Source: Hyalella azteca (lineage: Eukaryota > Arthropoda > Malacostraca > Amphipoda > Hyalellidae). From it: 64,000 nt of DNA. Under the pieces are notes generated by a model. The model saw only the letters and a list, made by a program, of their open reading frames with translations, was not told the DNA's origin and ran no database searches. Position numbers and translations under genes: made by a program. Where the stretch lies: contig NW_025944349.1 of assembly GCF_000764305.2 (NCBI RefSeq), positions 124,001 to 188,000 of the forward strand, read 5' to 3'. This document shows, piece after piece, positions 24,555-38,800 of the stretch (position 1 is the stretch's first letter; every line of letters begins with the position of its first letter).

Positions 24555-27500
24555 TTTTCATAAATAAATCTGCTACAGATTCTAGAGCTAGAAAGGTCCA
24601 TTTATTCCAGATTCTCATTTACGTTGAGATCCTTTTTTGCGCCATGTGCTAATGTTGGAAGAGGCTCCGCAAAATTGGAAGTATTTATCTTAATTAAGCT
24701 CCTGATCGTGGTCTAAACTCTGTGGTCACCATAAAGATCATAGTTTCAGCATACACTGGATCACACAAGACAAGCGTATCACTTGACGAATAATCTGGCT
24801 TCATTCAAATTGAACCGAGCCTCAATGTTTGGTTATGATTATAATATCCATCCTTCAATAAAAAATAGCTAGGTAAATTTTATTCTCGAGAGGAAATTAA
24901 GAATTTCATGTTCATGCAATGTGTTGGACATGAGTGTTTTCCTATACATTAAATTCGAGTTTTTTAAAAGAAATGGTAATAATTTCAGAACAACCGCACC
25001 ATACTTAAAAAAATGTGTGCCGTCTGCTTTGTCGGGGCCGTTGGCATACCCAGATGCTTAATTGAAAATGATGCACTCTTTCCGCATTATTATTCAACTG
25101 ATCACAATTTGATTGTTACTCATTACGATCATAATTTGTTGTGGTAGCAGCATTTTTACAAAACAATTATAAATTGATCAGTGACCATTGAAATTTTACA
25201 TTTTTGTATAGCATAAGAAAAATCCAGATCATAGTAAACAGTGCCTCGCTACAAATGTCACACGACACGTGCAAATACCTTCCATTTCTTTTTGCAGCAA
25301 TATCGAGAGTTGGCTGCATGTACATTAAGCAATAAATATAACTCTCATTGAGACCAATTCAGTATGCTATATGGACTGCAGCCGTGCAGTCGCTCATTTT
25401 ATTTTTTAGTCCTAAACATATCATGCGAGTTTTTTCTCAATGCTTTCCTCGCAACACCTCGTAAATAACTTTGTATTTTTCGGGCAAAGTCATGTGTTTC
25501 TCAGTGCCAATAAAGCTACTCAGCGGCCGCCCAGCACGGCTCGTTTGTTTCCATCCGGCAAGGCGAGGTGAGATTTTGCAAGGCTTCTCTGATAAGCTTC
25601 TTGCGGCCGCTCTTCAATTCCCTAAAATATTGCCTTCATTAATTAATTACTTCTTGTTGTTTTTTATTGAACAAAACACTATTCCATTAGGCTAGACCTG
25701 AGCTACGTTCGGCAGTGCAATTTATGGAGTTGCATTTTGCTTCTCCTGAACTAATAACGAAGAGCCTCACGTGTTGCTTCTTTTAAATACACAAACCAAA
25801 CTGCTTGAATTAATCTCCACAAAATTCTAATACGTGTCAGTGTTAAAAGTGCGATCAAATATGTTTACAAGCTATGTAATCATATTTAGCATCCTCGAAG
25901 GAATTTATTCTATTTATTAGCATTTACCAATATCGTATTTATATTGACACTAAAAATTCTACCACCCAATCCAACCTCACACATGTTTTTTTTTGCAGAA
26001 ATTGGATACCAGCGTGACTCTTGGTTTACTTGGTACAAATATTTCAATTTGAAAGCTCTTTCGAGTTTGCTTTTCCTTATATAGATCAGTTTCCCATGAT
26101 CGTCTCTCAGAGTGGCCATCAAAGTTCGTGTAGTTCCCGCAAACAGTCCGTGATAAATTATTTCGCCTGGAGGCTGTTACTGTACAGCGAACGATGTTTT
26201 CCAGGATGTTGCCGGCTGAGAGGTCCATTCCAACCTAAGATTTGCTGTAGGGTATCAAATAAGTCGAAGAAGAATAACGAACTTCAAAAGTTCGACAAAA
26301 TCAACTTGGCCTAAATAAAGAAACTTTTTTCTGAGATCGGTTAGTTGAAAGGAGGTCACAAGATCACGTTATTCCAGCGTAATGCATTTCAAACTCAAAC
26401 AAATTCGTACATTTTTTTAAAATTTACTGTTGGTTGAAAATTAAATTCATTTCTATATCATAATTTTATCAAGTAACTAGCATCAAAAACGAACCTCAAA
26501 TTCATAAAAACTACAGTTTCAAAAAGATTCATTCACAAGAAAATTTTTTACATAGAGAAGGTGACGAGGAAACAGGTTTTTATTGTAGTTCAAATTAGGA
26601 AGAAGTGACGCAAACACATTTCATAGTGCACTGTTCAATATTTATAGTGCACACTGCAATTTATTGTATACATTTTTACCTTGTTTCAATTGAATATGCA
26701 TATGCACGCACTCTAGCTGATTCTCATTGATGATCTTATAATGTATGTATTCGTGACCCATGTAATGCAGCTAGCAAATTATTTCATTCCTTGCCTTCCT
26801 ATCATCGTTATTTACATTTACGAGCAGAGCGTCTGCTATTCCAAAGTTCAATTACATTGACTTGATCTGCGCGATTGCCTAGCTTCTCATTTCAGCAGAC
26901 ATAAAGCTGCTGCTGCATGCTTGAGCGAACCACATCGCCGAAGAACGCGCTGGTGTCAGATGGGAGAGCTTAACTAATTGATCTGTAAAATATTCAAAGT
27001 TGGAGAATATTTTAAATAATATTTTGAAGTTGAAAATTTTACTGGAACTTAACTATTCATTTAACTCATATCTCGTCTTATTTTGTTAAACCGAAAATGT
27101 GTTTAAAATTGTTTGACGATTTATATGATGTGGTGGTTGTGCATAAAAAAATGATGAAAATTTATTACAGAAACTTTATCATCTGTTGCGCTGCAGAGCA
27201 GTGGATTATTTAAGGAACCTCAATTGATTAACTTTAGTCCCAAAAACTCAAACAATGTTTAAATATGAGATAAATTATTTTTATCATTGACCAATTTCAA
27301 TTTATAATATCCTCGAGAATTTTTCTCTGAAATTTCATTATTTCAATTCAACCTCACTGCTGCGGCAAAAAATTCTAGTGAGCTGTTCCAATAATATCCT
27401 ATAGCATAATCTCTGAAGTCGAATATTATCGTTCCTAAATTCCTTTCACCTTAATTAAATTCCTCATTTTTCATCGGCTAAATGTGACGATTTATGCTAC

Positions 27501-30500
27501 AAAACTCAACAAATCGTCCACAGTATAAAATTATAATGATTTTGTTTTTACTTTTCTGAGAGTATATCGTGAGGTGCTTTACTTTTATAGAGCTGAAAAC
27601 ACTTCCCTATACGCTGAAATAAATTAATTGCGGTTGCTTATATCCGTTTAGTGATGTTTGCTTCAACTCAAATTTAGGTGACGATAGTGATAGGGTATGC
27701 CCAAATCCAGTGATAATGATATGGTATGCCAAATAATCTAGCCGATTCTGAATGATCGAAAAACTTCAAGACCCAATCATTTTGTTTCGGAAAACACGTA
27801 ACCTTCATAACAACAAAGTTTGAAAACTGTTATCAAACTTTCGTTTGATATACAGTAGTTCTCTGTTCTCTTCTTTGACTTGATAAACAATAGTTCTCTA
27901 TATTTCAATGAGTTTGTTCTGAAAAAAAAAAAAATACTTGGGGAAGATATTTTTATTTCTGTTACAATCAAACTTTGTGGTCGGAGTCATTGATTACTTT
28001 TTTCGATACGCCAACAAGTACATTTTTGTGCAGCCGTTCATTATTTCTTTGCTTCTAAATTTACATTTTAAATCATTCATTAAATATATAATTTCTGAAC
28101 GTGTAGTTAGATTCTAAAAGTTAGATCACAGAAACCTGCGCAGAAGAATTTTGCTGTAACAAGTTTAGAGATTCAAAAGAAAAAGAAAAAGTTGTAACAT
28201 TATTAGGACTAAGAAACTTTGTGGCATGGCCGCTAACCTCGATAATAAATCTGCCTTCAACCGAGCACTTAATTAATCACACAGTTAATTAATTATACTT
28301 CATATAAACAAATTTAGTGAAGCAGCAGCACGAAAGCCAAACCTGGTTTCTCAGGAAATACGTGCTAATTAAATAAGCTTAACAACTATTCAATTACTTT
28401 TTTTTTACCTACAATTATTTCAAGCGAAAAATTCAAACTGGGTGTTTTCATCACTTTAATTTGCGTGCCTTGTGCCATTACCAGAAAACTAGGAGGTTAT
28501 CTGTAAAATGGTGCGAGGGACCAATTTTCTGGCTTGTATGACTGCGTCGAAAGGGAATTATTATTCTTGTCAAAATCGCTTTTATTTTGGGAGAATTTTA
28601 AGCTAATTTAATAAAGTGGATTAAATTTAATAGTTGAGAAGAAGGAATATTCCATGAGAAATTTTTAATTTCACTCCATCACTGCATGATGGAGTGCAAA
28701 AACTTTTCGGGCGAGGAAGAAAGAAAATTAATAATGTTGACAAATAAAATAAATAAATGAGTTTTCTCAAATCACATTCAGTCTTGATGTGTCAACGACG
28801 AATGTTAATGATATGAAATGCAACTCTCGGTGTCAATACGTCTAATATTCATATGTTGTATACATAGAAACTGGCCACAATGCTATCCAGTGAAACAAAT
28901 TGTTTCTGGTTTGTAATGCAAAATTAAAATATATCATATGACAGTTTATGCAATGGGTCTACAGAACTTTAAAAAACCATTAAGTTTAGGTATTTAAAAA
29001 AAATGATGCCAACGATCGCATCAAAACAAAATAAACTGATGATCGTGAATGAAACTATTTAATTTGATGCTGCTTGCTTCATTAACTTCTTGCAAAGAAT
29101 CGTTTTCACTTTCATATACCAGAGTTTGTTATGAAGTCGGACAGCCGAACTTGTCCGCAAGAAGTGAGTAATTAAGGGAGAGTTCACTTGCATGTCGTAC
29201 CGCAATCAACTTTGAAATATGCCCGACATTTTCAGCTATCCACTTATTTATGATGCAGTCTAGTGTCTTTTTTACTGATACGACTGCTGCATGATTCAGC
29301 CCTGTATCTGTGGTGCCTGAAAAAAACTCTGGCACAAACTGCGAATTACAGTTGGTCCAGTTCTTGCTTTTCTTTCATGCTGGTGAACAATCCTAACGAG
29401 TTGGCAAGAAATAATGAGCAGCAACTTGGGATTATTTTTAACCAACCAGTTTTTCAAGCCACACGAAAAAAACAATATTGTGTCCTGAGTAGAGTATTCA
29501 CTCCTTCCTTCAGAACCTACGTATATTTGGAACATTTTTAATTCATAAGCGCGAAAAAACAACCTAGTTCAATGGTAGAAAAGTGAACCAAAATTAATTG
29601 TAAAAAAGTTTATAGTCGGAAAATATGAATTTATTCTTGAAATTATCAAGCAAAAGCTAATTATTTACCGTCAGAATTGAATAATATTTTCCGGTGTAGG
29701 AATTATTGTTCAATTACATCTTGCGACATTTCTACGTAACATCGAGCTATACACGACAATTTTATCAAATTATGTGTCTCTCAACGATTTCTTGATCTTT
29801 TAGTAAGATATATATGGAAGTACAGAGCTTTCTCTGCACTTTTCTTTTGAATTTAAAAGAATATTTAAAATATTTAGGTAATGTTTATGTTTTAGAATAC
29901 TTTTTCAGAATTTAAATATATACATATATATTTTTATTTTTGTGATTTTTTAAAGAATCCTACTAAAATAATTAGCAATCAAGTCAAACAATTATGACAT
30001 GGCATTGTTGAAGCTTAGAACGCTCCGCGCAGCTCTATGCAGCGCAGTCTCTACAACGCTGATGTAGCTGGTTTAATTGTTCCTATTACTTGAGGCGGAA
30101 AAGCGAGCAAAGCGACCACTGCCCAGGCGCGCTCATGAAAATTTCAACGACTGTATATTTATTAAAAATTATATACAGTATATTTATTATAAAAACTTCA
30201 GTCCAATGTTTAAAATTGCAAGTAATATTCTTCGTCGATGAATGGTTGGAACAGATATGAACATTTAGCATTACTGGAAAATCAAAATTCTATAATTTCA
30301 CATCTCTACATATTGGAACCAAAATAAATGCGCTGCTTCTTTCTCAAAGAGAATCGATGATAGTAAATATTATTTTACTCAAAGGATTAGAATTTAATCT
30401 ATTAATTTTTATAAATTTATTCGCAACCATTAATTCACTCCATGTATTTTTTAGTGTCTAACAATAATAAAAAAATCGGCATTTCGCCGCGCCCAGCAAG

Positions 30501-31050
30501 GCGACGTAAGCTCGACTTTCTTTATGTTGGCCAAAGTTCGCGCGAATGCATTGAAGCTGCACGGCCCCGGCTTCAGGCCGCCTGTTCGCTCGCCAAATCT
30601 TTACTTTGGTGTTTTTCCTGTAGAATTCGCGACTCAATTTGCATGCAATGTAAGCTGTATTCTTTTGGAGAAAAGCAGTATTGAGACAATAGAAGCTCAA
30701 CAAATGTTCATTAGATTTTCTCGCCTATGTATATATATTGTCTATCGTATAAGTTTCTTTTATCTGTTTTTTCGGACCCTTGCGAAAGGAATTTGAAATC
30801 TGGATGTATGTATATTTTTTGTTCGGCAGCTCTTTTATTGTTTGATTTTCCGTTCGTCTATGTTTATAATTTCTACTTTTGTTGTAACGGAACATTTATT
30901 TTTGAAACATCAACGATCTGAAGTGATTAACATGAATTTCTATAATTATTATTATTTGAATTATATTTTTTCATCACCGCAATGAATGATATAAAACCGT
31001 AAATTCGATGGGTCGGGTATCTCAACGAATTTATATTCACCATAAATGAA
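24555..31050. other. Intergenic, nothing supported
   Basis: Two small GC-rich patches interrupt the AT-rich DNA: 25520-25630, with GCGGCCGC at 25523 and 25603, and 30484-30600. Frames at 26.0-26.3 kb and 29.1-29.6 kb are open on both strands but match nothing known. Confidence 0.5.
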
Positions 31051-31154
31051 TGTGTGATAATTTTAGTATTATCACACATTAGTGTGATATTTAGTATTAT
31101 CACACAATTTTAGTATTATCACACATAATACATCCAAGTATTAATTACTTGGAT
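31051..31154. repeat. Hairpin cluster with repeated TATTATCACACA
   Basis: An 11-bp perfect stem TGTGTGATAAT/ATTATCACACA with loop TTTAGT (31051-31078) is followed by two more ATTATCACAC copies (about 31097 and 31115) and a GTGTGATAT in the opposite sense. A separate 9-bp stem ATCCAAGTA/TACTTGGAT with loop TTAAT lies at 31132-31154. It may be a foldback remnant. Confidence 0.8.
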
Positions 31155-32199
31155 GAAACAATGTATTTAAACTGTAGTGCACGTAGAGTAAAGCTGATCT
31201 CGGCACTAAGTATCCGCAAAGCAGGCTAAAAAATTTGGCTTTCAACTTATCTTGAAAGGGATTAAAAAATTTGCGTTGAGCGGCAATGAGATTTAAGGAC
31301 CGAGCTTATTCAACGCACTGTAAGGTCGGCCATCGCGGTCACGGTCGCAGCTTGCGAGGCAAATCTTTTGGCGATTTTCCAAGCAGAAAAAATCCGGCTG
31401 AAAGCATCAGCAGATTCTTTTACTTCGAAACAAAGATTCCCTTATTTGATGAGGAAAATTGTGAAATCTATTGGCCGTACAAGATAAGTTGTTACGCATC
31501 CTCGCAACTGGGCACATTTGGAACTTTATCTCGAGAGAGCATGCAATTTCCAATACCTATATAAAAAAATTCTATGTAATCTTCGTCTCTTCATATGTAA
31601 AATTTTATCATAAAACAATGATGAGTTTTAATCAATCTCAGCAACAATTTTCTACTTATTGAGACCAATGGGAAAAGTCGTGCGTATAAACCGAGACATA
31701 CGAATGAGAAAATTCCAAAATTTTTTGGCTATCGAATAAGCCTTTCAATTAAAAGGTATGCATCACTACAAGAAACGCATATAATCTTACGTAGTTGTTA
31801 GACATTCGATTAAAGTAAAAAAAATAACTGTATATGGCTCAATTGTCGCCTGCGAAAACATTTTTCTATGGTTTTCAAATTAATTTTAAAAGGTTTTCAT
31901 TCCGTGTAATCACCTTGAAACTCCAAGAAATACCCTAATTTCATGAACATATTAATTTTAAACAAGAATAATATTCAAGAATACCTTTGAAGTGACCAAT
32001 AAATACCTACTTCAATTAGAATACTTTTATTCGAGTACAAGTTACGATAATGGTACGAAACATGCATTGTAAGAAATCTAGAAAAATTCAAGCCTTATTT
32101 TTGCTCATACCTTACATAATTAGTAAACCTATATATACAATTGAGTTATAGTTACCCAAAGATTTTTACTCGAGCAAGTTTGGGCGGTTTTCTGACGAG
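31155..32199. other. Intergenic, nothing supported
   Basis: A 92-codon plus frame at 31286-31564 has no domain, signal or splice support. Confidence 0.5.
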
Positions 32200-32580
32200 A
32201 AACACATGAAATATTTGTTTGTCGTATTGAGGCATAACATTTTGACTTTCCTAACGCGAATGTCAGATATACAGTATAAGTTTTTTGTTCAGATTATAAA
32301 GTGGCATCATGGTTTCTCAGATGAGATAAATGCCTAAAATTTTCGTTTTTCGTCTCAAGAATTATCTTTTCTTCTGTCTCAAATGAAAAAGAACCCGATA
32401 TATTTGTTCTTCATTAGTGGCATCCATATTTCTCTAACCAGAAAAGATCTAAAATATTTGTATGTCGTCTTAGAAAAACAACTTCCTGATTCCAGTGATG
32501 AATAAATGCCTAAAATATTTGTTTGTCGTCCTAAGACTTTAAATCCTGTCTTCAACGCTCATATTTGAGATAAAAACTGA
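32200..32580. repeat. Degenerate tandem repeat of about 60 bp, about 6 copies
   Basis: The motif CTAAAATATTTGTTTGTCGT recurs at about 32205, 32333, 32449 and 32512, with weaker copies near 32275 and 32396. A second motif, GTGGCATCATGGTTTCTC and its variant, and a third, GATGAATAAATGCC, recur in the same register. Spacings of about 60 and 120 bp point to an old satellite-like array of roughly 60 bp. Confidence 0.6.
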
Positions 32581-34181
32581 AAAATTCTTGGGGATGGACT
32601 GCCAAATTTCATTTGAACTGCGCCTGATGCGCCAAGCAGAAGGAATGGACGGCTGCCAATATGGGAGTCTCTTCTTCCAAAAAGTTCGTTCGCGTGATAT
32701 CATTTCAAATTCACCAAAGGAAACCAAAATTTTTCGTATCCATGTTGAGTGTTCCAAAAATATTCAATAGTCGCGCTTTTTGGGGGCTTCATTGATGTTT
32801 TTTTTTACATTTTTTTTTTCTTCAGAAATTGGTGCTTAACATTCATTGTGAAAGAGTTATCGAATAATTAACTTAGATTCATTTACTTTTACTTTGCACG
32901 TAGGCAGGACTTCTCCATAAGCCCCTTCTTTCCAAAACGTTAGAAAGTAATGAGATATCCTCTAAAAAATTAATTTCCTAAATAAATTAATGGAGTTAGA
33001 TACATTTTCCTTGAATTAGTGAATAATTTGAACTATTCCAAGTCAAGGTATAAGGATCGAGCAGTTAATCGAAAAGCAGTTGACCGAGGCCCCAAAATTC
33101 GGGAAACTTCTGTAAATTCGTATTCACTACTTGAAAAGTTTCCAATATTCCTATCCGTCAGTTATAGGAATATTCTGGTAACATAACTTCTTATTTCTAC
33201 TCAAGTCCTCATTCATCGTGTCGATGAATGAGCGTGCCATGTTCTAGGGAAATTAGACTGAAATTTGGATTCGAATATCAGCAAATTTTATTTAGTAAGA
33301 CCTGGGCTGACAGAAGCATCAAACCTGCGCCACGCATCAAATATGATCATACTTCTGCGCTACATGTTTAGCAGTAATTCTGTACAGCTTTGAACACACA
33401 AACTTTTTAATTTTGTTTGCTATTAACCATTGGTTATATTGCACTTTATTTGAATCCAGGACATATATACCGATATATATACACAGACTGAAATAAACTT
33501 GGTAAATTAAATATTACTTTCAGATATACGAGGAAAAACACCTTCTGATAACCTATACTTAGGTTTTGAAAAATTTTATAAATCACAGACAAGATATTTG
33601 AACGCTTTTATCATGATATTTTGTCGTGTTACCGAACAAAGTTCTCAGCCTACCACCGACTTGCCCTGTCTTCAGAATAAAATTTAACTTAGTTAAGGGA
33701 TTTTTTCTCGTAAGAGGCTACACCGCGGAACTGTAAACAATTGTGGCCAGCTATTATAATGTGATTCCAGGTTAAGGATAAACTAAAACTTTCAGTGTTC
33801 GGTTCTCTTGACGAAAAATTAAGTTAAATCTAATTCGGTGTTAAAATGACATCAATTTTTTAGTTCTTTTTATTTTAATCAAATGGTCTATTAATATTCG
33901 TCAATCTACGAATTTATCTTAAAATATCAAAGCTTAACCGCGAAAAGAATACTATTCCAAAAAGTTAATCATTCTTCAACGTTTTTTTAATCAATCGGAC
34001 AGGGCCCTGAACAACTAATTATCAGATAATCATCGAAGGCGAAGGTAATTTTGAAAATTTTTCGGGATGTCACCAGCATTTTTCTTTAATAATCTGTGTC
34101 AACACGAGAAACTATTTATAACATTTGTTTCATTTAACTTATCTTCTGATTCTTCAGTTGAAAAATGTCTTATTTTTTGTC
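32581..34181. other. Intergenic, nothing supported
   Basis: AT-rich with no recognisable features. Confidence 0.5.
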
Positions 34182-34333
34182 TGAATTAGTCAATCCTGCA
34201 GAATTCCGATTATAATATTCTGAATTAGTCAATCCTGCAGAATTCCGATTATAATATTCTGAATTAGTCAATCCTGCAGAATTCCGATTATAATATTCTG
34301 AATTAGTCATTGCTGCAGAATTCCAAATATAAT
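34182..34333. repeat. 39-bp tandem repeat, 3.9 copies
   Basis: TGAATTAGTCAATCCTGCAG followed by AATTCCGATTATAATATTC starts at 34182, 34221, 34260 and 34299. The first three are identical, and the last has CATTG for CAATC and a diverged tail. Confidence 0.95.
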
Positions 34334-35216
34334 AAACGATGATTCCAAGTTGTGGTTATTTATGCTCGATGTCTTACGAGAAATCAAGATGCACGGCAGC
34401 GGAGGTCAGGGTGTGGTGGTTGTGCATGCAAGGCTCGCACTGCCACCAATACTTTGATCCGCTCACCGCAGCGTCGAGCTCCACTGCCTCACATACATCA
34501 AAACCAGGAACTAAGGCGTTGTGAACGCCCAAACTGTATGAATTTGATTATTTGAAATATTAAATTTTGAACGATTAATCATTTTCCCAGTTGAATTATT
34601 TAGCCACAGAAAAATAATTATGAAGGTGTGTGTAACATGAAAGCTTATAGAGTACTGCAAACCTTCACATATATAAAAACATTGTGCATGAATAAATAAT
34701 AGTGTGTTTTGCGGAACTGAGATGAATTTTACTGCGCAATTCAAACAACTTGGTTTTGAGTCGACGTCAACTAAGCAGCTTCGCATGTTCAGTTGACCTC
34801 CAATGAAGTGAAATAGAATTCTTCATGTGAAATATAATGAAGATGAAATTTTCACACTGGGTTAGAAATGATTCTACTGTATGCAAAAACTTAGATCACG
34901 ATTAAAGATTAGGTTAGATCACGATTTTTTTGTACATCTCTCTTCATTCCTTCTACTTCTTTCTTCGAATTAAACCTCTAGTAAATTTAAAATTCTGCAA
35001 TTTTATATTCATTCAAGAATTTTAAACCCAGTAAATTAAGGACAATATGTCTGTTAATATTTGAGGCTAAATGTTTTTAATGTCCATTTCGTGTGTAATA
35101 TTCCCTAAATCAAACACAATGTATTGACTACGTGTAAATATTTTTCACACAATTTCCCCACTTACAAATTTGCTACGCACAAATGCAGCCGAGAACAGCA
35201 AATACCGTTTTCTGAT
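34334..35216. other. Intergenic, nothing supported
   Basis: The GC-richer stretch 34380-34520 is open in two plus frames but unlike known proteins. Confidence 0.5.
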
Positions 35217-35549
35217 CTGTCGCTCATCGTCAGGCGTAGGAGGACGGGAGGGGCTGTCGCTCATCGTCAGGCGTAGGAGGACGAGAGGGGCTGTCGCTCA
35301 TCGTCAGGCGTAGGAGGACGAGAGGGGCTGTCGCTCATCGTCAGGCGTAGGAGGACGAGAGGGGCTGTCACTCATCGTCAGGAGTAGGAGGACGAGAGGG
35401 GCTGTCGCTCATCGTCAGGAGTGGGAGGACGAGAGGGGCTGTCGCTCATATTCAGGCGTAGGAGGACGGGAGGGGCTGTCGCTCATCGTCAGGCGTAGGA
35501 GGACGGGAGGGGCTGTCGCTCATCGTCAGGCGTAGGAGGACGAGAGGGG
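35217..35549. repeat. 37-bp GC-rich minisatellite, 9 copies
   Basis: Nine consecutive 37-bp units start at 35217, the first reading CTGTCGCTCATCGTCAGGCG then TAGGAGGACGGGAGGGG. Substitutions are few (GGG/GAG, AGGCG/AGGAG, one ATATTC for ATCGTC). It is strikingly purine-rich and GC-rich against the AT-rich surroundings. 37 is not divisible by three and no coding frame is supported. Confidence 0.95.
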
Positions 35550-35747
35550 CTCAGGGGACGAGGCAGCGTTGTTGTGGCTGGCGACATCACAGGCATGAAT
35601 TATTGCCCCCAGGTTGTCACTTAGAACGCCTCTGCAGGCAATGCATCTCATGCATCCAGCTGGGGACCTGAGAGTTGCTCCTAAGCATTGCCCGCCATTT
35701 ATTCAATTGAGGTACCGTGAAAATTTGTTCATGTTAGTATAACAGTT

Positions 35748-35840
35748 AAAATAATATTAAAAACAGTAACAATAACATTAACAGTAATTATAATAATAAT
35801 AATAGTAACATTGAAAATAATAATAATGACAATGATAAAA
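35748..35840. repeat. AAT/ACA-type low-complexity tract
   Basis: Interrupted AAT, AAC and AATAGTAAC units, about 90 bp long. Confidence 0.8.
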
Positions 35841-38800
35841 ATGCATATGGTCCATTATAGCAGTGATTATATAGGAGCCTGCTGGTCTGTCACCGAACCT
35901 TAATTCTCAAAATAACTCGAACCATAATTCTCAAAATCAAAACAGCGACTTATTGCTGGAATATTGCTGCTCTTTTCCACACTGAAATCCCGCTGTTAAC
36001 AAGTGCGATAGAAAGTACATCTTCTGAAATAATTACTGCGTGCGAGCTTTCGCCTTAGTTCCTCCGAAAATAAGCCAGCAACAATAATCCAGAATAATTA
36101 AATAATTAAATAGTGAAAATATAGAATATTTGCTTGGTCACGCCGTAGGCGCGACATTTTTTACTTCATGCGTGCTTTCTGCTCCTGCCAGCAGCCCAGG
36201 TGGAAACTTTGGGTCTAAAAATTTGACTCTCGCAACTTGCTAAGTTAAGTTTTGAGTTTCAGCAACTTCTGGATTTATGTTGCAGCCCTGCTGGTATATG
36301 ATAAGCAGCGCGTCACAGTGACTTCACGTATTTTGCCGCTCGTGGCAATGCAAAAGAGGCCACCAAATTCAAACAAATGCGTGCCTCGAGGAAGTATTCG
36401 AATTTATTTTCTGAATAATAATCCAATTTTATTTAGTTGGCCGAAAGAATTGCGCATTATAACTAAACATTCGTGCTGAGATTTAGGGTATCCATCAGTT
36501 TTGGAGTACATGTTTTTTTATAATGTTATAATAAATTGTAATGAGAATTTACGCAATCATCTAAAATTTATTTAACTCCTACGTTGTATTTTCCCGTAAA
36601 GGTGATAGTATAAAGCGAAACTACCACCTGCGCAATGATCGTAAGTTTTTTCTCGCAGGAGAGCCGAGCATGTCAAGCTGCAGTTGCCCTCGCGTGCTGC
36701 TGCTCATCAGAGGGAAGGGCGCCACACAACCTGTGTTTACAGCCCATATTTGCCTGCCTTGCTTATTATTTTGCTTCAATTGTGAGCCTCTCATCGGTGA
36801 GACATGCGCCGAATCCACAAGGATTATAAAATTAAAGTTTCCATCGTTGCTCAAGATTTTTGTCTAATGTCATAATATGGCTGACATCTTCGCATGTCTA
36901 ATTGACATCGTGAATAGTATCTATGTATGTGCGTTTAGTACACCTTTTTGCAAATTTTGAATTACGTTCTAAAACTTTTAACGGCTGATCCTGTCAGTCT
37001 TGAGAGGGTTGAAGTAAATAAAACATTAGGATTTCTCAAAGAATCAGAAGCTCATACAATGATCTTCTATTCATTTCAGTTGATGTTTTCGAGACGTACA
37101 GGAGAGATCTACCAGCTCCTTGTAAGCAATTCGTTGAGTGGTCGACGAAGGAGTCGTCATTGAGGTACATTTGTCGACCTGGAAACGGGAAATGTATTCG
37201 ATGAACAATGAATTTTTTGTCCAATCACTCGTTAAAGATAAAAACGGTTCTTCGAGGTACAGATTCCGCTATGAAGGGGCAATGAACTTGGGCGCTTCAC
37301 TGCATAGTCATTCTTGACTAATGTTTATAGTCTATTTTCCATTTTTGGTAGGAGAATATCACTGGCAAAAATCTTTTATATACTGTTTCGGAAGCCATGC
37401 CCCACACTAAAAAGAATATACTGAAAAGATTTGTACTGATGGCCTTGCTGAACTGGAGACAGAATTTTTTGTAAATTTTTACCTCATAGTGCCGCAAGAC
37501 CGGCGCTAACGAAGGCAGTTACGTATAAGATTTCCTCAGATATTTTGCCAGAAGCTACTCTCTTTTGAGAACTGCGCTAATCCTGAGCAAACAGTAGCGG
37601 CCTTGGAGCACAGCCCTTTGGATTTTCTCAGAATGGCTACTCTAATAGATTTCTTAGCCCAATATCAGCAGCTGAATTTTTTTCTGATGCCGCATGGCAC
37701 CGTAAAGGTAACTAATATTCCCCAACGATGCTTTTAAGTGTGATACCGAGCATCCTAGCCTGCAACGCTGTCGGCAAACCGCATCTTTATAACTGTTTGA
37801 ATTCGCAATTTTACATAAAATTGAGATATTTAATGAAATAAGCGAGTTTTCTGTCAGTGTACTATAGACCCATAATTTTTAACGAATTTACCTTTCAAAT
37901 TTGTGACGCTTTAATTAAAAAATTTGATTTTGAATTAAGATAATATTTCCCTTCGTTTTGAGAATAAGATTTTAGCAGAAAAAAATTAACTGACATACAG
38001 CCCAGGGCTTAATTAGTTTAATTTAATCGATTTCACAGAAAAAACAATCTGGCAAAAATAATTTTATGCCTACAAAAATTTTTTCATTGCAATATCTATG
38101 GGTATTCTGCCAATCAAAATCAAAAGATGATCTTGGGAGATGAATTCAAACATTTTGAAATGGTTCAAACGTTAATATAGCTTCAGATTGGTGTTAAATA
38201 TTCTGTTTAGATTGGCTGATTCAAAATGCTTTTCTGTGAGCACCATCATGAAAATGGTGTAGTTATCATATGGTAGTCAAATTGTCTGGTACGACATAGA
38301 AATTTCATTCTCAGAAGATTTTATGTTACATTCTTAAGTAATAAAAATGTTGAACTTTAATTATTTCGACGTAACACAAATTTATGAGTACTAACCAATT
38401 CTTTTTCAGATCATTTACTGGTAAGTTAATGCTCACTTTTCATCGATTTTTTTTATTAGAGGAAGTTCATGCTACGCGAGAGCTCTAACTCTCACACTGT
38501 TTTCCATCGTTTTTTGCAAACGACATCTTGTGCAATTGGGCAAATTCTCGGATTCATATTTTCTTCTGCATGACCGGAAGACTGGAATTCTTTTGCAATT
38601 TTGAACAGTAGTGGCGCTTGTGAGAGTTCCCGGGACATGATATTGCATCTCATCTGAGGAGAGCTGCTCCAAAATTGCCTCTGAAAAGCTCTTTTGCGAG
38701 GAGGGTGAGAGACGCGCCTCTACACGCACCCTTTAAAATGGCTAATTTCGAACTTGAGCAAATGACCCACTTGCTACCTTAAAAACACCTATGTGGCTGC

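Noticed and set aside
29129..29335. Minus-strand frame after a TTTTTTTCAG acceptor, ending in TAA
   Set aside because: It could be a terminal exon, but opposing frames are equally open and the sequence resembles nothing known.
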